In this document: in pieces, positions 6,329-13,875 of the stretch
Layout: each line of letters begins with the position of its first letter
How positions within the stretch are numbered: the first letter of the stretch is position 1
Origin: RYN-431 sp036388295
GTDB lineage: Bacteria; Planctomycetota; Phycisphaerae; Tepidisphaerales; Tepidisphaeraceae
Direction: 5' to 3'
DNA length: 20,414 bases
Assembly (NCBI GenBank): GCA_036388295.1
Contig: DASVSC010000176.1
Coordinates: 1 to 20,414, forward strand
Made by a program: the position numbers and the translations under genes
Notes under the pieces: model-generated
Databases searched by the model: none
What the model saw: only the letters and a program-made list of their open reading frames with translations
What the model was told of the DNA's origin: nothing

Positions 6329-8832
6329 GCCAAGCCCGCCCGCGGCCGCCACGCCCATTCCAGGCCCAGACACGCGGCGATGGCGGCGAACCAGTAGGGA
6401 CTGCACCACAGCTCGTACGTGCCGACGCGTTCGTCGCGCTCCCGCCGGCGCGCCAGCAGGTCCGGCAACCGGTCGATCTGGTCGAGCCCCACGGCCGCCC
6501 CGCCGGTGGCGTCGGCGATGCGCCGCAGTTGCCACGGGTCGGGCGAGGAGTCGGCCAATTCCGCCTGCGCGTCGGCCAGCACGGTCAGGCCCGTACGCAC
6601 CGACCGCGTGCCCTGGCGCAACGAAAGGTCGTACTGTCCCGGCGGCAGGCCGACCCACGTCACATAGCGCCCGCCCCCTGGCAACAGTTCCCGTGGCGAC
6701 GGCACGGGCACTGCCGCTCCGCCGCGGCTGATGGATAAGGTAACCGGACCCGCCGCCGGATCGGTGGTGCGGAAACGAATAGAAACATTCCGGCCCGCCG
6801 GCACTTCGGGCCGGTCCGGCGATAAGGACAGTCCGTCCGCCTCGGCCGCGTACGGCATGTCGATCGACGCCTGCGCCAGCCCGCGCCAGAACGCAGCGGC
6901 CGCCTCCGCGCCGGCCGTCGACCAGCGCCAGATTTCATCACACAACACCACCGCCGAGCGGCCGCTGCCGATCGCGCCTTCCACTAGAACCGGCGCCTGT
7001 GTCGTGCGGTCCGCCAGCAGCGTGCGCGCCCCGCGCGCCGGCGGCCCGACGTTCAGCACGCGCGACAGCGGCGGGCGTCCCTGCCACTCGCGGTAGGACG
7101 ATTCCCCGGATTCGCCGAGTCGAAGATAGACCGCGTCCGACCCGGCACGCGTCGGCACCGGCCGGACCTGCTGCGGCGGCGTCACCCACGCCGGGCGCGG
7201 GCCGCTTGTCGTCGGGAGCAGCGGCGCGATGCGCCGGGCCGTGCCCGGCTCGGCCAGCCATCCGCCCTGCCCCGCCAGCACCACCAGCGACTTCCCGCCC
7301 GTCCGGACGGCGCGGTCGATCGCCGCCCAGCTTTTCTCCGGCAACGCGTCGGCCGGCACGTCGGCCAAGACGATTAATTCGACGCCGTTCAGGTCGGCAT
7401 TCGAAATGTCCTCGGCCCGTCCGGCTTGCAGGTTTCGCCGGCGCAGATCGATCCACGGCGCGGCCGCCAGCGCCGTATTCATTTCTGACACATCGCGTCC
7501 GCCCGGGCCGGTCAACACCAGAACGCGCGGCCGCTGTTGCAGCACGCTTACGTCGGTCGCGATCGAATTGTTTTCCAATCTCGTCTCGCCTTCCAGCATG
7601 TCCGCCCGCACCGTCAGTCGCAGGCCCGGCGCGGCCGTGTCGGGCCAGACGAAGTCGAACCAATTCTCGCTGCCCAGCGTGATGGGCCGGGTGATGTCGC
7701 GCCGCCCGTCGGACAAGGTGATTCGCGCGCTCCGCCCGGCCGCGTTGCGCTGCGACACGCGCACGCGCAACGGCACCGCCTGCCCCGCCAGGACCGCCGG
7801 CCGCGCCTCGATGCGTGTCACGCGCACGTCCGGCGAGCGGTCCTCCGGCGCGACGCTGACGGTGTAAACCGGCACGCCCGTGGACGCCGCCGCGGCCAAG
7901 ACCGACCGCGGTTCGGTGGTCCGCCCGTCGCTGATCAGGACAACACCCTCGGCGTTTTCCGCCGCCGCGCGGGCACAGGCGTCGCGAACCGCAGCCGTCA
8001 GCGGCGTAGAGGCGGCCGCGGGCGCGATGTTCAATTCGGCACGACGGCCGTCGAGGGTGACGACCGACGAGCCGCCGTCGAAGGCGTCCTGCAACCGCCG
8101 GACCGCGGCCGTCGCCAGCGCGAAGCGGGTCGAGCCGACGAACGACTGCACCGCGTCGGCGGCGTCGCCCTTTTCGGCCGTCCGTTCGTCGATCGTGTCG
8201 CTTCGCCGGCGCAAATCGGCGGCCGCTTCGTCGAGCGCCCGCAACGCGGCGGCCGGCTCGATCCGGCCCCCGACCGCTTGCGCCGCCCGCGTCAGTGCGT
8301 CGACGGTGGCCGGTTCGCATTCGATGCGCCACGCGGTTTCGAGGAGATTCGCCGTCGCCGCCACGGCCGCCGCCTGTTCGCGTGCGACACGGTCGTGCGA
8401 CGCGGCCGCGACGGGATCATTTTGCGACGCGGCGGCGAGCGCGTCTTTCGCCCGCGCGAGCGCCTCAACGGCCGCCCGGGCCCGCTCCCATTCGCGCAAC
8501 GGGCCCGACGCGTCGTCTGCGTCGAACTCGCCGAGCGCGGCCGCCAGGCGAAGCCATTGACCGGCGGTCCGGTCGTTGTCGACGGTCGCCATGCTGAGCG
8601 AATCGTCCAGCACGATGCGGACCGGCCGGGCGCGGGACGGCGGCTCGAGATACCGTATCGCCGGCTCGAACACCGTCAGGAACAGCAGGAATACGGCCAA
8701 CCCACGAAACGCGGCGGGCACCCAGGCGGCCGATCGCACGTACTGCCGCGCCCCCACCGCGGCCGCCAGCGCGATCGCCAACGCCGTGATCCACGCGTTC
8801 GGCGGGTTCTGCCAGATCAGCCAGCCGCTCAT
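6325..8832 (-). CDS. Membrane protein with interrupted VWA domain and glutamine amidotransferase-like region
   Basis: 835 residues from ATG 8832, chosen because it makes an ATGA overlap with the stop of the gene before it; the open frame further upstream is a shadow. Hydrophobic segments at about 14-27 and 43-56 lead to VRIVLDDSLSM, a VWA metal-site motif D76-x-S78-x-S80. Residues 85-235 are Ala/Glu/Arg-rich helix, after which the VWA fold resumes with STPLTAAV (275-282) and GVVLISDGR (296-304). Ig-like strands follow (330-430). A region starting RPRVLVLTGPGG (434-445), with GVELIVLADV and SLVVLAGQGG, looks like a class I glutamine amidotransferase-like fold, with no catalytic Cys I can identify. 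A last hydrophobic stretch lies near 812-824. Such proteins accompany DUF58 and BatA proteins in planctomycete operons. The role is probably protein complex assembly at the envelope; this is inference. Confidence 0.82.
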   Translation of the reverse strand: MSGWLIWQNPPNAWITALAIALAAAVGARQYVRSAAWVPAAFRGLAVFLLFLTVFEPAIRYLEPPSRARPVRIVLDDSLSMATVDNDRTAGQWLRLAAALGEFDADDASGPLREWERARAAVEALARAKDALAAASQNDPVAAASHDRVAREQAAAVAATANLLETAWRIECEPATVDALTRAAQAVGGRIEPAAALRALDEAAADLRRRSDTIDERTAEKGDAADAVQSFVGSTRFALATAAVRRLQDAFDGGSSVVTLDGRRAELNIAPAAASTPLTAAVRDACARAAAENAEGVVLISDGRTTEPRSVLAAAASTGVPVYTVSVAPEDRSPDVRVTRIEARPAVLAGQAVPLRVRVSQRNAAGRSARITLSDGRRDITRPITLGSENWFDFVWPDTAAPGLRLTVRADMLEGETRLENNSIATDVSVLQQRPRVLVLTGPGGRDVSEMNTALAAAPWIDLRRRNLQAGRAEDISNADLNGVELIVLADVPADALPEKSWAAIDRAVRTGGKSLVVLAGQGGWLAEPGTARRIAPLLPTTSGPRPAWVTPPQQVRPVPTRAGSDAVYLRLGESGESSYREWQGRPPLSRVLNVGPPARGARTLLADRTTQAPVLVEGAIGSGRSAVVLCDEIWRWSTAGAEAAAAFWRGLAQASIDMPYAAEADGLSLSPDRPEVPAGRNVSIRFRTTDPAAGPVTLSISRGGAAVPVPSPRELLPGGGRYVTWVGLPPGQYDLSLRQGTRSVRTGLTVLADAQAELADSSPDPWQLRRIADATGGAAVGLDQIDRLPDLLARRRERDERVGTYELWCSPYWFAAIAACLGLEWAWRPRAGLA

Positions 8833-10838
8833 CGCGTCACCGGCCGTGCAAAGAACCTGTCGGCCAACACCGTTTCGACCGCCAGCGCGACGGCGAGCGC
8901 GGTGAGCAGCAACAGCGTCGGGCTTGTCTCCGATCGGACCACGCGCGCAGGCGCGTTCCGGCTGATGCCGGCCGCCGTGAGCAAGTCGATCAATGCACCG
9001 TCGTCCAACATCGGCGATTGTGATTCGGACGGGTCTGGCCGAACGTACCAGTCCGCCGGCGGCAGGTCGTCGATGCGAATAGTGTAACGGCCTGGCAGAT
9101 CCGTCCGCGTGTAACGAAACAGCCCTTGGCCGTCGGCGACGGACAAGTTCACGCGGTCCGTCCGTCCGTCCGGGCGAAGGACCGTGCCGACGCGCTCGCG
9201 CGGGAAATCGACAGTGAGTTCCATCGGCACGCCGATGTCGACGCTCCGGTCCACCGGCTGATGCACCAGCCGCTTCACCGACGCTTCCACCAGTCCGGCG
9301 TACGTCAATTCGCCCCGTGGCGTCCACCGGCCGTCTAGTGCGGTCGCCACCACCAACACCCGGCCCCGGCCGAACGGGCGTTCGATGATGAACGGGTCGT
9401 CGCCGATCCGGCACACGACGTCCTCCGCACCGTCCGGCACGAAACGCCAATAGCGGCGGACGGCCGCTTGCGTCCAGTCGGCTACGTCCGCGTCCGGCTG
9501 CATCTCCGGCAGAACGTCCCGCGGCAGCACCGGATTCTCGGGCGCGACGTCCGCCGAAACGGCCGGTGCCAGACCGAAGCCGTCCTGCCACAGCAACTGA
9601 TTCCAGGCCGACGGTGTCGTCTGCGTCCCGGGCGCTAGCAGCAGACTGCCGCCGTTGGAGACGAAGCTTTCCACTTCCGAAATCGTGTCGACATCAGGCA
9701 CCACATTGTTCAGCACGACGACGTCGACGCCGCCGAGGTCACCCGTCATAGTCCCCGCGACCGTCCTAAACCGGCCGCGGCCTTGAGCCCACGCGTCGGC
9801 CGGCAGGGTTGTCGCAGGGGCAGCGCTATGTCCACCGATCACGACGACCCGTGGCGGCGCGATCACGTCGATCGTCAACTGCCGCGCGTCGTCGCCCGGC
9901 GGGCCGGCGGGATCGATGTCGACCGACACCGTCATCGGCCCAACGGCCGTGGGCGTCACGGCCCGCACCACGCGCGTCACGCCACCCCCTTCGACGGCCA
10001 ACGGACCGGCCGCGGCGTCCGATCCCGGGAATGACAAACGAAGCGTCAGCGCGCCGCGCGGCACATGACTTTCGTTGCGCACCCGCACCGCAAACCGGGC
10101 GGGCGTGCCGACGACAGCGGGCGGATTAAGCAGTTCGACCAACTCGATCCACGCATTGCGCGTCTCGGCCGAACCGACGGCCTCGGCGATGAGGCGCGGG
10201 CCAGTGGCGGCGTCGGTGCCCGACTGACGCAGGCCTTCCCATGCCGAGCGCTGGCGGTCGGCGATCAGCAGAATCTCGCCGGAATCGACGCCGCTGTCGG
10301 TCAGCATCGCCCGCGCGCGCCGTTCGCCTTCGGCCAGGTCGGCCGGCACTGCGCCGGCGGTCAGCGACACCAGTTGCGACGCGACGGCCTGCAAATCCGC
10401 TGTAAGCGAAATGTCGGCCGCCGGAACGACGCCCAGCACGATTAACCCGGCCTGATCGCCGCGATTCAGTCGGCCGAGCCGATTCAACGCGGCGCGGCGG
10501 GCGAGTTCGAAGCGCGTGGCGTTGTCTTCCGGGTGCAGCATCGAGGGTGACGCGTCCAGCACCAAGACCACTGCCGAGCTGGGCTCGGCCGCCGCGCCGG
10601 CGGACCATTCCGGCCGGGCCAGAGCCAGGGCCAGCAACACGATCAGCAGGCACCGGACCGCCAGCAGCGCGTGCCCTTGAATGCGCCCGATGAACGACCC
10701 GCGCATCGGCCCCGCGTCTTCCAGCGGGAGCGAGCCCCAGTCGATCGTTCGCGCGCGCGACCGCCCGACCAGGTGCAACACCAGCGGCAATACCGCGGCG
10801 GCCAGGCCGGCGAGCATCAGGGGGTTCGTGAAGTTCAC
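8829..10838 (-). CDS. BatA-type membrane protein with VWA domain
   Basis: 669 residues from GTG 10838, which overlaps the stop of the DUF58 gene as GTGA. The N-terminus matches the BatA/TIGR02226 pattern: a hydrophobic segment starting MNFTNPLMLAGLAAAVLPLV, HLVGRSRAR, then a second hydrophobic segment (58-74) ending in ALARPEW. A VWA domain follows with metal-site motif D95-x-S97-x-S99 (VLVLDASPSM) and GEILLIADRQRS as the inner strand. Ig-like strands occupy about 230-320, a Rossmann-like stretch (PPRVVVIGG, GVDVVVLNNV, GGSLLLAPG) about 325-530, and a C-terminal hydrophobic helix about 640-662. This layout implies both ends anchored in the membrane with a large soluble part between. BatA-like proteins normally work with MoxR ATPases; none is next to it here. 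Confidence 0.88.
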   Translation of the reverse strand: MNFTNPLMLAGLAAAVLPLVLHLVGRSRARTIDWGSLPLEDAGPMRGSFIGRIQGHALLAVRCLLIVLLALALARPEWSAGAAAEPSSAVVLVLDASPSMLHPEDNATRFELARRAALNRLGRLNRGDQAGLIVLGVVPAADISLTADLQAVASQLVSLTAGAVPADLAEGERRARAMLTDSGVDSGEILLIADRQRSAWEGLRQSGTDAATGPRLIAEAVGSAETRNAWIELVELLNPPAVVGTPARFAVRVRNESHVPRGALTLRLSFPGSDAAAGPLAVEGGGVTRVVRAVTPTAVGPMTVSVDIDPAGPPGDDARQLTIDVIAPPRVVVIGGHSAAPATTLPADAWAQGRGRFRTVAGTMTGDLGGVDVVVLNNVVPDVDTISEVESFVSNGGSLLLAPGTQTTPSAWNQLLWQDGFGLAPAVSADVAPENPVLPRDVLPEMQPDADVADWTQAAVRRYWRFVPDGAEDVVCRIGDDPFIIERPFGRGRVLVVATALDGRWTPRGELTYAGLVEASVKRLVHQPVDRSVDIGVPMELTVDFPRERVGTVLRPDGRTDRVNLSVADGQGLFRYTRTDLPGRYTIRIDDLPPADWYVRPDPSESQSPMLDDGALIDLLTAAGISRNAPARVVRSETSPTLLLLTALAVALAVETVLADRFFARPVTR

Positions 10839-11740
10839 CGACGCCTCCGCCGGATGACGTCGCGCACAGTGTCAATAAGAGGTCGGCCGACGGCGTGGTC
10901 GATCCGGTCCGTTCGCGTCGCCCGGCAGACGGCTTGGATCGCTTCGGCGTGGGCGCGGAATTGTGCCAGATACTGTGGCCGCGACAGCGTCGCCTGCCGC
11001 AGAACGGCCGCGCGCGTTTCCAAGGCGCGAAAGCGCACCCAGCCCCGGAACGGGAACTCCTGTTCGTCCGGATGCAGCACACGGATCACGCTGACGTCAT
11101 GCCGGCCGTGGCGCAGACGCGCCAGTGCCCGGCGAAGGCGCTCGGCGGGGAGCAACAGGTCGGAGACGATCAAGACCAGCGCCCGCCGTCCGATCCGGCC
11201 GGCGGCTCGTTCCAACGTCACGTCGAGTGCCGTCGGCCCGGCGGGCTCGGTGCGGGCCAGCGCGTCGAGGACGCGGCCCAATTGCGTGGCCGACGATTGG
11301 GGCGCGACCCACGCGTCGCCGTCGGCTTTGGCCAGTGCGACGCCGGCGCTTTCGCCGCCGGCGAGCGTGACGTACAGCAGCGCCGCCGCGAGGCGCGCCG
11401 CGTCGTCGGCCTTGCGGGCGGGCCGGCCGTACGCCATCGATCCACTGGCGTCGACCACAAGCAGCGTGCGGCGCGTGGTCTCGTCGTCGTACTCGCGCAC
11501 GAACGGCCGGTCAGTGCGCGCGAGCACGCGCCAGTCGAGCCGCCGCGGGTCGTCGCCGGGCACGTACATGCGGTGCTGGCGGAAGTCGACGCTGGCCCCT
11601 TTGAAAGGGCTGCGGTGCAGGCCGCCGCTGGGGCCGAGCGCGGTGCGGCGGGCGCCGGGCACGAGCCGGCCGAGGGCCTGGACGAGGGTCGGGTCGAGCA
11701 GGCGGTCGATCAAGGCCGCCCCGCCAAGTGAAGCGTCCAC
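10835..11740 (-). CDS. DUF58 domain protein (VWA-related, MoxR-associated family)
   Basis: 301 residues from GTG 11740, a soluble, probably cytoplasmic protein. The DUF58 signature is clear: HRSPFKGASVDFRQHRMYV (42-60), then PGDDPRRLDWRVLARTDRPF (61-80) and VREYDDE. A VWA-like metal motif LLVVDASGSM (D97-x-S99-x-S101) follows, and VLIVSDLLLP forms a later strand. The length is normal for the family. The start overlaps the end of the kinase-like gene by 31 bases. A later start would lose the conserved N-terminal helix (LLDPTLVQALGRLV), so I keep GTG 11740. Its stop overlaps the start of the BatA-like gene, implying translational coupling. DUF58 proteins usually sit directly after a MoxR ATPase gene; here that position is taken by a kinase-fold gene. 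Confidence 0.93.
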   Translation of the reverse strand: MDASLGGAALIDRLLDPTLVQALGRLVPGARRTALGPSGGLHRSPFKGASVDFRQHRMYVPGDDPRRLDWRVLARTDRPFVREYDDETTRRTLLVVDASGSMAYGRPARKADDAARLAAALLYVTLAGGESAGVALAKADGDAWVAPQSSATQLGRVLDALARTEPAGPTALDVTLERAAGRIGRRALVLIVSDLLLPAERLRRALARLRHGRHDVSVIRVLHPDEQEFPFRGWVRFRALETRAAVLRQATLSRPQYLAQFRAHAEAIQAVCRATRTDRIDHAVGRPLIDTVRDVIRRRRR

Positions 11741-12312
11741 CCCGCCGCCGCCGCGACGGCCAGCAGCGTCAGCGCCGCCGCCGCGGCCAGTGACGGCAGG
11801 TGCCAGTCGCTCGCGGCGTCGCGTGCGTCGTCCGGCATTTCGTCCGGCTCCAGCCGCGCCAGCGCGTCCAGGTCCACGGCCGGGTCGTCGTACAGAAACG
11901 GGCTCGGGTCGATCAGCCGGAGCCGCCCGGCGCGGTCGATGATGAAGTTGCCCAAGCCGACGGCCCCGTGCACCAGGCCGACGGCATGCAAGGCGGCGAT
12001 CAGCCGGCGCGCTTCGGGCAGGTGGGCCGCCCGGGCTTCGATCGGCCGAGCGTCGAGCGGCTCGCCGCGCACGTATTCGCTGACCATCACCGTCCGGCCG
12101 TCCACGACTTCGACGCCGATGAGGTTCGCCATCGCCCCGACCGGCGCATCGCGCAGGCGCGTGAGGCGCAGCCGGATCGACGGGTGCAGACGGCCGTCGC
12201 GCAGGCAGTCGTCGGGCAGACGCTTGAGCACGACGCGCGTGCCCGCCGCGTCACGGGCGCGCCAGGTGACGTCGGGCTTGAGGACCTTGTCGATGGTGAT
12301 GCCGTCGGGCAT
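11710..12312 (-). CDS. Membrane-anchored kinase-fold protein, probable pseudokinase
   Basis: 200 residues from ATG 12312, first gene of the five-gene operon. A minimal protein-kinase-like fold can be followed: VVLK with K30 at the ATP-anchoring Lys position, a hinge-like strand TVMVSEYVRGEPLD (75-88), a catalytic-loop-like LVHGAVGLGNFII (113-125) and RLIDPSP (132-138) in place of DFG. H115, N122 and D135 are kept. The catalytic Asp expected two residues after the His is Ala117, so phosphotransfer is doubtful. A single hydrophobic helix (174-194) near the C-terminus predicts a tail-anchored protein with the kinase fold in the cytoplasm. The N-lobe is short, with no recognisable glycine loop. 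ABC1/RIO/Kdo-kinase-like folds are alternatives. The pairing with DUF58 suggests a regulatory or scaffold role; this is inference. Confidence 0.72.
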   Translation of the reverse strand: MPDGITIDKVLKPDVTWRARDAAGTRVVLKRLPDDCLRDGRLHPSIRLRLTRLRDAPVGAMANLIGVEVVDGRTVMVSEYVRGEPLDARPIEARAAHLPEARRLIAALHAVGLVHGAVGLGNFIIDRAGRLRLIDPSPFLYDDPAVDLDALARLEPDEMPDDARDAASDWHLPSLAAAAALTLLAVAAAAGWTLHLAGRP

Positions 12313-12321
12313 GTCCGGCCG

Positions 12322-12330
12322 ATTGTATCA
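12322..12330 (-). promoter_or_regulatory. Extended -10 promoter of the five-gene operon
   Basis: On the minus strand 12330-12322 reads TGATACAAT, a TG-n-TACAAT extended -10 element. No good -35 is visible, as is usual for extended -10 promoters. Transcription would begin about 12315, only three to four bases before ATG 12312, so the mRNA would be nearly leaderless. The lack of a Shine-Dalgarno sequence before this ATG agrees. Confidence 0.5.
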
Positions 12331-12397
12331 AAGTCCGTCGTCCGATTGCCGCCCGGCGGCGGCTGTGATAGGTTCCGCCGGTCGCGTTGTCGGGACA

Positions 12398-12403
12398 AGG
12401 AGG
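12398..12403 (+). promoter_or_regulatory. Ribosome binding site that sets the murE TTG start
   Basis: AGGAGG at 12398-12403 lies five bases before TTG 12409. It is one of the strongest Shine-Dalgarno matches in the window and decides the start of murE, since the open frame extends far upstream without homology. Confidence 0.85.
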
Positions 12404-12408
12404 TTCCT

Positions 12409-13875
12409 TTGCGGCTGCATTCGCTCCTGCGTCGCGCCTTGCCGACGATCGATCTGACCACCGTCGCCGACGCCGAAATCAGCGGCGTTCAGGACGATTC
12501 CCGCCTTGTTCAGCCCGGCGACCTTTTCGTCGCCCGCCCCGGCACGTCCACCGACGGCAATCGGTTCGTCCAGGACGCCGTCGCCCGCGGGGCCGCCGCA
12601 GTCATTGCGGCTACGCCGGTGGCCGGTGTCGACGTGCCACAAGTGTCCGTCGCCGACCCGGCGGCCGTGCTGTCGACGGTGGCCAACACGTTCTTTGAAA
12701 ATCCCGCGGCGGCCATGAAAGTGCTCGGCATCACCGGCACGAACGGGAAGACAACCACGGCCTACCTCATCCGCCACGTGCTGAACACGCTCGGCCAACG
12801 GTGCGGGATGATCGGCACCGTTGAAATCGACGACGGCCGTCATACGACCGAAGCCGACATGACCACGCCGAGCGCCGTTCCGGCGGCGCAACTGCTGGCG
12901 GCCATGCGTGACAACGGCTGCGCCGCTTGCGCGATCGAAACCAGCAGTCACGCCCTCGACCAGGGCCGCGTGGCGGGAGTGACGTTCGCGGGCGCGGGCT
13001 TTACGAACCTCACGGGCGATCACCTGGATTATCACGGCTCCATGGAGGCCTACGCCGACGCCAAGGCGCGTCTGTTCGAAACCCTTCCTGCCGACGCCGT
13101 GGCGGCTTTGAACGCCGACTCGCCGACGTTCGAACGCATGGCCCGAAGTTGCCGGGCCCGACTGCGGACGTTCGGCATCGACGCCGCGGCCGATTATCGT
13201 GCCGCGAACATCAGCGTCACCGCCGTCGGCACCACCTTCAGTCTCACCAGTCCGCACGGCCGGGCCGACGTCCGACTGAGGCTGATCGGCCGGCACAACA
13301 TCGAGAACGCCCTCTGCGCGATCGTGCTGTGCCAGGACGTATTTGGCCTGGGTCTTGATTCAGTTCTTCGCGCGATCTCGACCGCCACCGGAGCGCCGGG
13401 GCGATTGCAGCTCGTGCCGGGCGACGCGCCGTTTTCGGTGCTCGTTGATTACGCGCACACGGACGACGCGCTGCGCAACGTCCTGTCGGCGCTGCGCCCA
13501 CTGACGGCGGGCCGTTTGCGCGTCGTTTTCGGTTGCGGCGGCGACCGCGACCGCACGAAGCGGCCGCGCATGGCGCGCGTCGCCGAAGAACTGGCCGACG
13601 ACGTGTACGTCACCAGTGACAACCCCCGCCGCGAAAACCCGGCCGACATTCTTGACGAGATCCGCCACGGCCTGACCGCCGCCGGCCGGGAGCGGGCCAC
13701 GTTCGACGTCGACCGCCGCGCCGCCATCGAGCGGGCCGTGGGCGACAGTGGCGCGGACGATGTGGTGTTGATCGCCGGTAAAGGGCACGAGAACTATCAG
13801 ATCGTCGGCGTGACCAAACACCCTTTCGACGACGTCGAAGAAGCCACACGGGCCATGGCGGCGGTGGCCTCATGA
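12409..13875 (+). CDS. murE: UDP-N-acetylmuramoyl-L-alanyl-D-glutamate--diaminopimelate ligase
   Basis: MurE adds the third amino acid of the peptidoglycan stem peptide to UDP-MurNAc-L-Ala-D-Glu, using ATP, in the cytoplasm. The protein has 488 residues, normal for the family, from a TTG start with AGGAGG at five bases' spacing. The N-terminal UDP-binding domain contains SGVQDDSRLVQPGDLFVA. The ATP loop is GITGTNGKTTT (107-117). DMTTPS, ETSSHALDQGR and DAKARLFE (carbamylated Lys region) follow. The amino-acid specificity motif D404-N405-P406-R407-R-E-N matches the DNPR signature of meso-diaminopimelate enzymes. GKGHE (457-461) lies near the end. It is the first gene of a murE-murF-mraY operon and overlaps murF as ATGA. 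The frame upstream of TTG is a shadow of the kinase-fold gene. Confidence 0.96.
   Translation: MRLHSLLRRALPTIDLTTVADAEISGVQDDSRLVQPGDLFVARPGTSTDGNRFVQDAVARGAAAVIAATPVAGVDVPQVSVADPAAVLSTVANTFFENPAAAMKVLGITGTNGKTTTAYLIRHVLNTLGQRCGMIGTVEIDDGRHTTEADMTTPSAVPAAQLLAAMRDNGCAACAIETSSHALDQGRVAGVTFAGAGFTNLTGDHLDYHGSMEAYADAKARLFETLPADAVAALNADSPTFERMARSCRARLRTFGIDAAADYRAANISVTAVGTTFSLTSPHGRADVRLRLIGRHNIENALCAIVLCQDVFGLGLDSVLRAISTATGAPGRLQLVPGDAPFSVLVDYAHTDDALRNVLSALRPLTAGRLRVVFGCGGDRDRTKRPRMARVAEELADDVYVTSDNPRRENPADILDEIRHGLTAAGRERATFDVDRRAAIERAVGDSGADDVVLIAGKGHENYQIVGVTKHPFDDVEEATRAMAAVAS

Noticed and set aside
7537..9087. 516-codon plus-strand open frame, Arg/Gly/His-rich
   Set aside because: It lies antisense to the VWA gene and the end of the BatA gene, both of which show real domains. 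Long antisense frames are expected in GC-rich codon-biased DNA, and the translation has no recognisable motif.
8833..9591. Upstream extension of the 835-residue VWA protein to give 1088 residues
   Set aside because: The extra residues are the BatA-VWA gene read in another frame. The ATGA overlap at 8829-8832 and a proper membrane start at ATG 8832 mark the true beginning.
12348..12363. GCCGCC/GGCGGC hairpin in the divergent murE-operon gap
   Set aside because: A six-pair GC stem in GC-rich DNA is likely by chance, and it does not sit at an operator-like place relative to the predicted promoter.
11800..12408. Upstream extension of MurE to 691 residues
   Set aside because: This part is antisense to the kinase-fold gene. 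MurE homology begins right after TTG 12409, which has an AGGAGG five bases upstream.
12328..13296. 322-codon minus-strand frame opposite murE
   Set aside because: Shadow of murE; Gly/Arg/His-rich with no motif.
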